Part shown: in pieces, positions 7,052 through 13,353 of the stretch
Numbering within the stretch: the first letter of the stretch is position 1
Layout: each line of letters starts with the position of its first letter
IMG/VR virus record: IMGVR_UViG_3300020468_000880
Coordinates: 1-29,234 of that record
Direction: 5' to 3' (one strand)
DNA from: a virus
DNA: 29,234 nt
The notes under the pieces: model-generated
What the model saw: only the letters and a program-made list of their open reading frames with translations
What the model was told of the DNA's origin: nothing
The model's database searches: none
Program-made: the position numbers and the translations under genes

Positions 7052-7347
7052 TAGTCTCTCCTAGCGTCTACTTTTCCGTCTTCTATAAAGTTCTCTGCCC
7101 TTGCGACTCGCTCTATATCAGGTCTAAGTTCTAACGCGGAACTTACCAACATATCTATCTTAATCATTTCGTTAGACATGGTTCTTGCTCTGTTTTCTAA
7201 AGACTTACAGAACATAGTAAGTGTTTTTATATCGTCTACTACGCCTTCTAATATCTGTTTGATTACAGTAAAAATAAAAAATCCCATTACTAGACTTCCA
7301 GCAATAGGGGCTCCGACTTCACTTATTAATCCAAAGATATCTTCCAT
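7051..7347 (-). CDS. Membrane-anchored coiled-coil protein A
   Basis: The product is 98 residues: head MEDIFGLISEVGAPI, one hydrophobic helix (about 15-32), then a charged helical region to the end. It is a probable paralogue of the next gene (shared D-I-x-G/L-L-I-S-E-x-G-x-P-I head, Gly-Phe in the helix, and a leucine/glutamate-rich end). It is the first gene of the curli/cyclase operon. No ribosome site precedes the ATG; instead a late octamer variant ends 5 nt before it, suggesting a leaderless transcript. Function is unknown; a holin-like or pore-associated role is speculation from shape and position. Confidence 0.65.
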   Translation of the reverse strand: MEDIFGLISEVGAPIAGSLVMGFFIFTVIKQILEGVVDDIKTLTMFCKSLENRARTMSNEMIKIDMLVSSALELRPDIERVARAENFIEDGKVDARRD

Positions 7348-7352
7348 ACGAT

Positions 7353-7360
7353 TATTTATG
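7353..7360 (-). promoter_or_regulatory. Late promoter of the curli/cyclase operon
   Basis: CATAAATA on the minus strand, one base off the T4 late consensus, lies directly downstream of a terminator hairpin and 5 nt before the ATG at 7347. In T4 late promoters the octamer spans about -13 to -6, so the predicted first transcribed base is the A of this ATG. Confidence 0.5.
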
Positions 7361-7381
7361 TTTTTGACTTTCTAATCCCAT

Positions 7382-7410
7382 AAAAAAAGGGCACATTAGC
7401 ACCCTTTTTT
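7382..7410 (-). terminator. Bidirectional hairpin terminator
   Basis: Near-perfect hairpin: AAAAAAGGG on one side and CCCTTTTTT on the other, extended inward by a C-G pair and wobble pairs around a 4-nt loop. Flanking A and T runs would allow termination in either direction. It separates the 7427-7908 gene pair from the curli/cyclase operon. Confidence 0.8.
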
Positions 7411-7426
7411 GACTGAGTAGTCTAAG

Positions 7427-7678
7427 TTATTTCATTTGAGAATGGATTGATTTAATCACTTCTGCTTTTGAACCTGATACTTTAACTTTAAGATTGTTCT
7501 TCTCTGCAAGTTGAATCAACTGAACCTTAGTTAGTTTTTTCAATTCTGCTTGTGAAGGAACTTTTTTTACAGGTTTCTTAGATACTGGTTTCTTAACAAC
7601 AGGTTTATCATTCGTAGACTTAGCTAAGAAATGATATGCTACTGCAAGACCAATTACTACAAGAATTACATATTCCAT
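7427..7678 (-). CDS. Membrane-anchored SAP/Rho-N-like small protein
   Basis: The product is 83 residues. One N-terminal hydrophobic helix (about 3-18) is followed by a Lys/Pro/Val-rich linker (KKPVSKKPVKKVP) and a C-terminal helix-extended-helix segment (about 46-83: LKKLTKVQLIQLAEKNNL, then SKAEVIKSI) like SAP, HeH or Rho-N-terminal domains, which often bind nucleic acid. GAGAGGAAAA precedes the ATG. A terminator follows the stop. The combination suggests tethering of nucleic acid to the membrane, but that role is inference. Confidence 0.7.
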   Translation of the reverse strand: MEYVILVVIGLAVAYHFLAKSTNDKPVVKKPVSKKPVKKVPSQAELKKLTKVQLIQLAEKNNLKVKVSGSKAEVIKSIHSQMK

Positions 7679-7701
7679 AATTTTTCCTCTCTTTTATATA
7701 C

Positions 7702-7908
7702 TTATTTATCCAACAAAGGATTCTTATCCTTTGCCTTACCAATTGCCAATGCAAGAACTTCTAAGTATTTATACACTTTAGCCCAAATTTTATCGTCTGC
7801 TGGTGTTGGAGTTAAAGCAACTATAACACTACAAATAGAGATAACAACTGGTATTACCATTAAAATATTCCAAATTCCCATTATAAATTCTGCGATTGCT
7901 GTTAGCAT
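7702..7908 (-). CDS. Small holin-like membrane protein, 68 aa
   Basis: A hydrophobic helix (about 5-32) is followed by a conserved-looking LTPTPADDKIWAKVYKYLE segment and a second, weaker helix, ending in a charged tail. Small proteins with an LTPTPxDD motif recur in tailed phages and are sometimes annotated as holin-like; I do not claim lysis function. A perfect AAAGGAGG site lies upstream of the ATG. It is followed closely by the SAP-like gene, apparently in the same transcript. Confidence 0.65.
   Translation of the reverse strand: MLTAIAEFIMGIWNILMVIPVVISICSVIVALTPTPADDKIWAKVYKYLEVLALAIGKAKDKNPLLDK
7766..7773 (-). promoter_or_regulatory. Possible internal late promoter
   Basis: Exact TATAAATA followed by CTTAG on the minus strand inside the holin-like gene, about 90 nt upstream of the 7678 start. 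A second, weaker octamer (GATAAATA, 7703-7710) lies closer to that start. Either could drive the SAP-like gene late. Chance occurrence in AT-rich coding sequence cannot be excluded. Confidence 0.35.
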
Positions 7909-7942
7909 ATGCGCCTCCTTTATTGATTAATATCTAGGTTAT

Positions 7943-8353
7943 TTAGGTTTTATTACTGCCGATTGAGTATTTAGTTGTCAATTTCCAATTACTTTTTTCT
8001 TTGTAAGGTATGATTTTGACTTGTGAAAGTGGTGCGGCTGGTTCTTTTATCATGTCATTATCTAAGACTTTGATAAGATTCCATTGTTGAAGTAGATTAC
8101 AGATAGTGTTTCTCCTACCAATATCATTCTCATCTAGGTTGGTTGGTTTACCATCAAGTGCAAATAGTTCTTTAAAATGCACGATATAATACTTACCTCT
8201 TTTGTGTAAGATATGGCATGATTGGAAAAGTTCTTGTTCTTTGCGAGAGGCAACGCCTATTCTTGATAGGGTTTCTCTTATTTTTAGGAAGTCATCCTCT
8301 TGTTCAAAGGATATTTCTACTAGTGTTTCTACTATAGGGTCTATTTCATTCAT
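7943..8353 (-). CDS. regA: RegA translational repressor
   Basis: The product is 136 residues; T4 RegA has 122. Conserved blocks are FLKIRETLSRIGVAS, FQSCHILHKRGKYYIVHFKELF, DIGRRNTICNLLQQWNLI and a WKLTTKYSIG end. RegA binds the start region of early phage mRNAs and blocks translation; in T4 it targets clamp-loader and clamp mRNAs among others and is co-transcribed with gene 62, as here. The start is taken at ATG 8353, overlapping the gp62 stop, with GGTGG upstream; a GTG at 8368 is less likely. The short N-terminal extension over T4 is a minor difference. Confidence 0.95.
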   Translation of the reverse strand: MNEIDPIVETLVEISFEQEDDFLKIRETLSRIGVASRKEQELFQSCHILHKRGKYYIVHFKELFALDGKPTNLDENDIGRRNTICNLLQQWNLIKVLDNDMIKEPAAPLSQVKIIPYKEKSNWKLTTKYSIGSNKT

Positions 8354-8738
8354 TATTTCTACCACCAAGTTGCATTCTATTCTTCAACTCACGATACTGT
8401 TTATCAGATAAAAGTGATGCATATTCTTTTGCCTCTCTTGTGCTTACCTGATAATACTGTTTGATTACATCGAGTTTCTTTGAGACATATGGTTTACTCC
8501 ATTTGGAGAACCTTTGCCGTCTTCTAAGGGTATTTAGAAAAAATACATATTGAAGACGACTCTCGGTAGAGTGTCGTGTATTCATTTCGTTAGTCAAGAA
8601 GATACAATCTTCGTGATAGGATAATGATTTATTAATTAAGAATGGTTGATATGCTTTCTCTTCGATATCATCAACCATGATATCTTTTTTGTCGTAAGAG
8701 ACCGACTTTACAAAATCGAATGGATTTCGTTTAGACAT
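8346..8738 (-). CDS. 62: gp62, clamp loader small subunit
   Basis: The product is 130 residues; T4 gp62 has 187, so this is a shortened version as in other marine T4-likes. Diagnostic stretches are NPFDFVKSVSYDKKDIM, LINKSLSYHEDCIFLTNEMN and FFLNTLRRRQRFSKWSKP. One gp62 joins four gp44 subunits to load the gp45 clamp onto DNA. It is followed by regA with an 8-nt overlap, the conserved T4 order 44-62-regA, although three small genes are inserted here between 44 and 62. Confidence 0.93.
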   Translation of the reverse strand: MSKRNPFDFVKSVSYDKKDIMVDDIEEKAYQPFLINKSLSYHEDCIFLTNEMNTRHSTESRLQYVFFLNTLRRRQRFSKWSKPYVSKKLDVIKQYYQVSTREAKEYASLLSDKQYRELKNRMQLGGRNNE

Positions 8739-9017
8739 TTAAGAATACTTTATAAATTTATCGACTAGTTCTTGACCTGTCAATGCTTTACCAAAGATGT
8801 ATGTTCCACTTCCATCTTTTTCATTCAATGTTCTACGAATAATACCACTATTGAATTCAACATCTATAACAGTTTTACCGTCTTCTGTATCTTGTGGTCT
8901 TGTGTCATACCACATTGAATCTAAAGAATGTGCATGTATGGTTTTAACACCCTTTGCCCATTCTTCAGCAGATATCTTATCTCTCTGATACTGAACTCTA
9001 TCATCATATTGTGTCAT
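8739..9017 (-). CDS. Conserved phage protein of unknown function, 92 aa
   Basis: A soluble, charged protein with a helical N-terminal part (ISAEEWAKGVKTIHAHSLDSMWYDTRP) and a beta-rich second half including DVEFNSGIIRRTL. No family is recognised. It directly abuts the gp62 start (stop at 8739, next ATG at 8738). Its own ATG overlaps the stop of a 22-codon mini-gene as ATGA. Placement inside the clamp-loader operon suggests early expression and possibly a replication-related role, but nothing in the sequence shows one. Confidence 0.7.
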   Translation of the reverse strand: MTQYDDRVQYQRDKISAEEWAKGVKTIHAHSLDSMWYDTRPQDTEDGKTVIDVEFNSGIIRRTLNEKDGSGTYIFGKALTGQELVDKFIKYS

Positions 9018-9082
9018 ATACTTTCCCTCATTAAAACTTTATAACAATCTCTAAATCTTGTCTTGAATATTTTTCTAAACAT
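9014..9082 (-). CDS. 22-codon mini-gene, possible translational coupler
   Basis: Peptide MFRKIFKTRFRDCYKVLMRE plus two residues, strongly basic. The AAGGAGG site is among the best in the window, 5 nt before the ATG. The ATG overlaps the upstream stop as TAATG, and its stop overlaps the downstream ATG as ATGA. The gene at 9017 has no strong site of its own, so this mini-gene may exist to deliver ribosomes to it, or may encode a small basic peptide. Confidence 0.5.
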   Translation of the reverse strand: MFRKIFKTRFRDCYKVLMRESI

Positions 9083-9498
9083 TATGCCTCCTTGTTTGGG
9101 TTCCACATTACTAAATTTTTAGTTTTGAGTCTGTTTGCAACTATAGTATATCTATTTTGTTCTTCTTTCCATTCTTTCAACCATTTATGTCCGTCTCTCT
9201 CTGCATCTATAAAGATTGCATTTGTAAAGGCCATTGGTAATAGTATTGCAACATGAACTATAATACTGGTAACAATACTGTATCCTAACCAACCCAAATA
9301 GTAAGATGCTATGAATCCAAAGAAAATACTCCATGCAGTAAACAATACTAACATGAAATATGTTTGTAGACTAGGGTCTGGTATATACTTTAACGGATTA
9401 TATCTCACATCCATTACTCTTCTCCAACCATTCACAAGACTCATTATAATTCTTCTGAACAGGCTGGGCTTTTTCATAAGTGGTTTAATTTTACTCAT
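9082..9498 (-). CDS. Two-helix membrane protein, 138 aa
   Basis: A basic cytoplasmic head (KKPSLFRRI..., NPLKYIPDPSLQTYFM) is followed by two hydrophobic helices (about 48-68 and 72-95) and a charged C-terminal helix (DAERDGHKWLKEWKEEQNRY). From memory the 'NPLKYIPDPSLQTYF' segment recurs in hypothetical proteins of marine T4-like phages. Both ends are probably cytoplasmic. GGAGAATGAA precedes the ATG. Its place between gp44 and gp62 might hint at membrane association of the replisome, which is speculation. Confidence 0.7.
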   Translation of the reverse strand: MSKIKPLMKKPSLFRRIIMSLVNGWRRVMDVRYNPLKYIPDPSLQTYFMLVLFTAWSIFFGFIASYYLGWLGYSIVTSIIVHVAILLPMAFTNAIFIDAERDGHKWLKEWKEEQNRYTIVANRLKTKNLVMWNPNKEA

Positions 9499-9499
9499 T

Positions 9500-9598
9500 T
9501 CATTCTCCTATGTGATTTCTCACAAACTCTTTTACTACATGAAGGCCAACCGACAACCATGTAATTACAAATAAACTCCATACCACTATCTCAATCAT
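9500..9598 (-). CDS. Tiny membrane peptide, 32 aa
   Basis: The peptide starts MIEIVVWSLFVITWLSVGLH, a single hydrophobic helix, and ends in a charged tail. The ATG overlaps the gp44 stop as ATGA, and its stop falls 1 nt before the next ATG, with GGAGAATGA serving that gene. Coupling at both ends and a clean membrane helix argue that it is real. No function is assigned. Confidence 0.5.
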   Translation of the reverse strand: MIEIVVWSLFVITWLSVGLHVVKEFVRNHIGE

Positions 9599-10536
9599 TT
9601 AAACTTGCACTCTGACATAATTTCTGTCAAACATGCAACGAAATTGATTTCACTGTCCATTGAAAATGCAGATTTGTATTGATAGTCTGCAATAATTAAT
9701 ACACATGCTGGTATGGAACTTGGTTCTAATTTAGTTTCAAGTGAATTGAAAACTTTTCTGTAAAGTGTATTGAAGTCATTATCTGAATTTGCACCGACCC
9801 ATTTTCTCATGTCGGACCATTTCTTATCTTTCATCATATTTATCAGAGGTGTAAGTTTTTCTTCTGATAGTGTTGCTAACAACCCACTATCAATAACACC
9901 ACTTGCACCATATCTTTGAATTTCATTCAGACATCTTCTAAAGTCTGGAAAGAATTTCATAATAAGTTCTGCAAGGACTTTACTATCTGCTTCTATGCCC
10001 TCTGCTTCACAAATCTCTCTGCATCTTTTCATCATCTGTTGTGCAAGAGTTGGTTTGTCTGATGGTTTGATTAAGAAATCAATGACTGTTGTTCTTGAAT
10101 GTAAAGGTGGAATAATCCTGTTCTTGTAATTACAAGTAAAGATAAATCTGCAGTTAGATGAAAACTCTTCTATAAAGTTTCTCAATGCAGGTTGCACCGA
10201 CTCAGCAGATATGTAATCTGCCTCATCAAGTATCACAACTTTAGGTCCACCTGAAAGTGATACTGTTGATGCAAAGTTTTTAATTTTAGTCCTGAGTGTA
10301 TCAATCAATCTTCCTTCATCTGAACCGTTTATAACAATGAAGTCTGCACCAAGTTCATTACACAATGCTTTTGCAATGGTTGTTTTACCACAACCTGCAG
10401 AACCACATAACATAAGATTTGGTATTTGTTCTTGTTTAACAAATTCTCTAAAAGTGGATTTGATTGATTCAGGTAGTATCGTGTCCTCAATATTTTGAGG
10501 ACGATACTTTTCAACAAATAAAAATTCTTGATTCAT
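9595..10536 (-). CDS. 44: gp44, clamp loader ATPase subunit
   Basis: The product is 313 residues; T4 gp44 has 319. It is an AAA+ ATPase with Walker A GSAGCGKTTIAKAL (about 45-58), Walker B VVILDEADYIS (about 98-108), sensor 1 FTCNYKNRI, and an arginine finger in PLHSR. gp44 forms the ATPase ring that, with gp62, opens and loads the gp45 clamp. The ATG at 10536 lacks a well-spaced ribosome site: GGAGG lies 17 nt away at 10554-10558. The start context TTATTATGAAT is AU-rich, the type of sequence RegA binds in T4, so translational repression is plausible. Confidence 0.96.
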   Translation of the reverse strand: MNQEFLFVEKYRPQNIEDTILPESIKSTFREFVKQEQIPNLMLCGSAGCGKTTIAKALCNELGADFIVINGSDEGRLIDTLRTKIKNFASTVSLSGGPKVVILDEADYISAESVQPALRNFIEEFSSNCRFIFTCNYKNRIIPPLHSRTTVIDFLIKPSDKPTLAQQMMKRCREICEAEGIEADSKVLAELIMKFFPDFRRCLNEIQRYGASGVIDSGLLATLSEEKLTPLINMMKDKKWSDMRKWVGANSDNDFNTLYRKVFNSLETKLEPSSIPACVLIIADYQYKSAFSMDSEINFVACLTEIMSECKFK

Positions 10537-10660
10537 AATAAGATGTTAAAACCCCTCCGAATTAACTGTTGTAAGAACCCTTGAAGATTGATGAGATTTC
10601 TTACATCCCGAGTATAGAGCTGAGACTAATTTAACCCTATTCACACTATTATATATATGT
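10537..10660 (-). other. Non-coding leader between gp45 and gp44
   Basis: No credible reading frame. It contains an 8-bp perfect inverted repeat, TGTAAGAA at 10570-10577 and TTCTTACA at 10598-10605, with a 20-nt loop, and outer elements GTTAAA and TTTAAC that could pair around it. A TATAAT-like box with no good -35 lies just after the gp45 stop. This may be a structured leader controlling gp44 translation or a processing site. It matches no riboswitch family I know. Confidence 0.4.
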
Positions 10661-11326
10661 CTATTGACCATACTTTGAGTCTGGCTCAAGTGCAATAAAG
10701 TATTCTAACTCTATATCTTTATTATTGAAGTGAGAAATACCTTTAGAAGATACTGAAACTGAATAGTTTCCTTCTAATACTTTCAGATTATCAATCTTGA
10801 AATTGAAAGTAAACGGTGTTCCGTCTCCTGTGCCTACAGTTCTACTGAATGAATTAGATGTTGCATTCTTTTTGTCGGTTACTTCCAATGTCATGGTAGT
10901 TCCGTCTGATTTAAGAATCAAATCATTCACTCCTAGAACACTAGCAGCTTTGTTTAAATCATTTAGAAGTGTTGATGATACATCAAAAGATACCTCTGCA
11001 TCTGGCATAGTTATCATTTTTTCTGGTGATGTTACCATTCCTTCACTTGCATAAAAGTAAGCCAATGCAGAATTAGTATCTGAAATGGTTACACTTGCAT
11101 CGCCGAATTGAAAGTCTGCATCTTCTAATAAAGAAGTTGCACCTAAGAATTCAGGTAGATTGTAGATAGAGAAATCCTGTGGAAACTCTTCATCTACTGT
11201 TGCAACTGCCAGAATGTTTTTCATATTTGAAATTGTCTGCAGTTGTTTACCACTGGTAACTTTAATACCAGAGTTTATTGTTGAGAAATTTTTTAAGACA
11301 TTCCTCGTATCATTACTTATTTTCAT
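10661..11326 (-). CDS. 45: gp45, sliding clamp
   Basis: The product is 221 residues; T4 gp45 has 228. The N-terminus MKISNDTRNVLKNFSTINSG and the end YFIALEPDS align directly with T4 gp45. The trimeric ring tethers DNA polymerase and, in T4, also activates late transcription together with gp55 and gp33. GGAGG lies about 10 nt upstream of ATG 11326; a GTG at 11329 is also in frame. It overlaps the end of the DUF3310 gene by 14 nt. In T4 this mRNA is a RegA target. Confidence 0.96.
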   Translation of the reverse strand: MKISNDTRNVLKNFSTINSGIKVTSGKQLQTISNMKNILAVATVDEEFPQDFSIYNLPEFLGATSLLEDADFQFGDASVTISDTNSALAYFYASEGMVTSPEKMITMPDAEVSFDVSSTLLNDLNKAASVLGVNDLILKSDGTTMTLEVTDKKNATSNSFSRTVGTGDGTPFTFNFKIDNLKVLEGNYSVSVSSKGISHFNNKDIELEYFIALEPDSKYGQ

Positions 11327-11612
11327 CACTGTTAGCCTCCTTCATTGCTTTGTCGTGAACATGTAGCATGAATATTGCATAATGAATTACTTTGAGTAAG
11401 TCTGCTCTATTCTTCCCACCTTTTTTGCCGTATCTTTGGGCATACTTCATAATATTCCCAATACAGAAACCCTCACCATGACCTGAGTCAATAATAAACT
11501 CAGTTGATTGGTATTTGTTAAGAGAGTAATGTTGGTCATAAGTGTTATCAATATATGAAGACAACTCTTTAATCAAGTTGTCCTCATTATATTTGTATTC
11601 AATATTACTCAT
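11313..11612 (-). CDS. DUF3310 protein
   Basis: The product is about 99 residues. The centre carries the DUF3310 signature: TYDQHYS, FIIDSGHGEGFCIGNIMKYAQRYGKKGG, then DLLKVIHYAIFML. This small phage family is of unproven function and often lies among nucleotide-metabolism or replication genes. The start is ambiguous among three in-frame ATGs (11612, 11615, 11621), all overlapping the end of the AAA ATPase gene; 11612 gives MSNIEYKYNEDNL, similar to family N-termini. It is coupled to both neighbours and placed in the early replication operon. Confidence 0.85.
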   Translation of the reverse strand: MSNIEYKYNEDNLIKELSSYIDNTYDQHYSLNKYQSTEFIIDSGHGEGFCIGNIMKYAQRYGKKGGKNRADLLKVIHYAIFMLHVHDKAMKEANSDENK

Positions 11613-12837
11613 CATGTCCATTATACTCGTCTGACGCAGTTTCGTCAATAGGGTTTTCCTCTGTTAAGGAAACACCCTCATCAACTTTGGTGTAGAGGTC
11701 AAGAATACTGTTTCTTGTCTCTTCATCAAACCTTGAAATGCACATTTCAATAGACTTCATTCTGTCATTGAACATTCTGAATGCATTGACTATGTGAACA
11801 AGTCTTCTTGTAGTAATCACATCATCGATAGCACCCTCGTAGAATGTTTTTCTGATAATGTCTGCCCAATCAACCAACTTGGTTGTGAACTCTGAATCAA
11901 CTTCACCTGTCAAGGCCATTTCTTTTTCAAGAATTTTTCTCTCAGTAGTTACTGGAGGATATTCTTGTTGCATCGTAATTGCAAACCTTTCTAACATCGC
12001 CTCATTCATGATTTGAGTCCCTATGAACTTGCCATCTTCTGAACCTTGACCTTTAGTATTTGCAGTTGCAAGAATTGTAAAACCTGGTTTTGGTGTTACC
12101 CATTCACCAGTCTTTTTGATTAAGTATCCTTTTCCTTCAAGAACTGATTGTAAACACATGAGTTTGTTAGAACCTAAATCTACTTCATCAAGAAGTAAGA
12201 CGGAACCTTTTCTCATTGCTTTGATAACAGGACCCTCTCTGAAAGTAATATTACCATTAACAAGTGTATGACCACCCATTAAATCATCTTCATCGGTCTC
12301 AATTGTTACATTGACTCTGAAAAGTTCCCTCTTCAATGATGCACATACTTGTTCAATCATAAGAGTTTTACCATTACCAGATAAACCAGTTACAAACACT
12401 GGAAAGAATATTCCAGATTTGATTATGTTCTTGACATCTTTAAAGTGTCCGAAAGGAACATAATTAGACATTTTCTCAGGAACAATTTTGACATTGTCTT
12501 CTAAGATATTAACCGACTCAGTCTGAGCAGCTACCGGCATTTGAGACGGTATTGCTGGTGTGGTCGGCATAACTGGTGCAGGTTTAACCGGCATTGGAAT
12601 GACATTGGTCATTAATGCAGATAAATCAAATATCGTTGCATCAGAATTTCTGAATGGATATTTGGTTGATTTGACCCAATATGGGACAGCACCAACATTC
12701 TCTAAGTCTTCTTTAGAGAATGAAGTCTGGTCTGGATAGACCGACTGTAAAGTCGCGATAAACTCTTGTCTATCAGGACTCATTCTGAAATCTTTACCAT
12801 TTACTGATACAGATTCCGTCATTGTTGAATAACTCAT
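11605..12837 (-). CDS. cobS: CobS/MoxR-type AAA ATPase
   Basis: The product is 410 residues. A lead region (about 1-75) and a Pro-rich linker (about 80-105, PVKPAPVMPTTPAIP) precede a MoxR-clade AAA+ module: Walker A VTGLSGNGKTLM (about 150), Walker B VLLLDEVDLG (about 212), sensor 1 LATANTKG, and arginine residues in LERFAI. Marine T4-like phages carry this gene under the name cobS because of similarity to a cobalt chelatase subunit, but the rest of the chelatase is absent. With the VWA protein at 13353-15722 it forms the MoxR-ATPase/VWA pairing used to remodel protein targets. It has its own early-type promoter with a palindrome at 12873-12902 and a GGAGG site. Confidence 0.9.
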   Translation of the reverse strand: MSYSTMTESVSVNGKDFRMSPDRQEFIATLQSVYPDQTSFSKEDLENVGAVPYWVKSTKYPFRNSDATIFDLSALMTNVIPMPVKPAPVMPTTPAIPSQMPVAAQTESVNILEDNVKIVPEKMSNYVPFGHFKDVKNIIKSGIFFPVFVTGLSGNGKTLMIEQVCASLKRELFRVNVTIETDEDDLMGGHTLVNGNITFREGPVIKAMRKGSVLLLDEVDLGSNKLMCLQSVLEGKGYLIKKTGEWVTPKPGFTILATANTKGQGSEDGKFIGTQIMNEAMLERFAITMQQEYPPVTTERKILEKEMALTGEVDSEFTTKLVDWADIIRKTFYEGAIDDVITTRRLVHIVNAFRMFNDRMKSIEMCISRFDEETRNSILDLYTKVDEGVSLTEENPIDETASDEYNGHDE

Positions 12838-12872
12838 ATAGCCTCCTTTTCGTTATTTCTCATCATTTGGAT

Positions 12873-12902
12873 ATGGTATCAAAAAGTGATACGCATTGTC
12901 AA
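12873..12902 (-). promoter_or_regulatory. Early promoter with palindromic operator, copy 1
   Basis: -35 TTGACA (12897-12902), 18-bp spacer, -10 TACCAT (12873-12878) on the minus strand. The spacer holds the palindrome GTATCA-N5-TGATAC (12876-12892), which overlaps the -10 box. The start would be near 12866, about 29 nt before the AAA ATPase ATG. The same block recurs at 15729-15758 and 15990-16019. Confidence 0.7.
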
Positions 12903-12907
12903 CGCCC

Positions 12908-13177
12908 TTATTCACAGATTCTTAAAATCCTCTCTAAGTCTTTTTCAATTGATACCATACCTTTAACTTTTTTAGAATAGGTTTCCATTTCTCCATTGTT
13001 AACCCAAAATCTAAATGCTTTGCATTCTACCTTTTCTTCGGCACATAACTTATATCTTGGACATTCGAATTTAACACAAGGGCTATCTCCAACATCCATA
13101 ACTGCATCTGCAAATTTAGAATATGAGTTATCAAAATTATGATAATAGGCTTCATCTACCTTTAATGGGTCTCTCAT
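12908..13177 (-). CDS. Cys-rich small protein, 89 aa, unknown
   Basis: The middle holds four cysteines in CVKFECPRYKLCAEEKVEC, a spacing that could bind a metal, perhaps zinc or Fe-S. Flanks are charged and helical with no membrane segment. It overlaps the upstream 58-residue gene as TAATG. No family is named with confidence. It lies between the VWA protein and its AAA partner, so an accessory role is possible. Confidence 0.7.
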   Translation of the reverse strand: MRDPLKVDEAYYHNFDNSYSKFADAVMDVGDSPCVKFECPRYKLCAEEKVECKAFRFWVNNGEMETYSKKVKGMVSIEKDLERILRICE

Positions 13178-13353
13178 TACTGAACCTCTGTAATTCTATC
13201 TAATAAATCCACATCAATCTTTTCTAATAATGTGACTTTGAATTTGTCACCAATTGTTTCGACCATGTGAGGAACATCAACACCTTTTGATGATGCGATA
13301 TCTACTCTCTGAGTAAATTCTCTGTAGTCGGCTTCATTTAATATAACTTCCAT
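13177..13353 (-). CDS. Small protein, 58 aa, unknown
   Basis: The product starts MEVILNEADYREFTQRVDIA and continues with charged, probably helical and strand segments and no membrane helix. The start overlaps the VWA gene stop as TAATG with a GGAGATAG site, and its own stop overlaps the next ATG the same way. The tight coupling supports it as a real gene of the VWA/AAA operon. Confidence 0.65.
   Translation of the reverse strand: MEVILNEADYREFTQRVDIASSKGVDVPHMVETIGDKFKVTLLEKIDVDLLDRITEVQ

Noticed and set aside
11605-12837. Cobalamin biosynthesis by the CobS-type ATPase
   Set aside because: No CobN and no other corrin gene is present; the MoxR/VWA pairing explains the domains without cobalt chelation.
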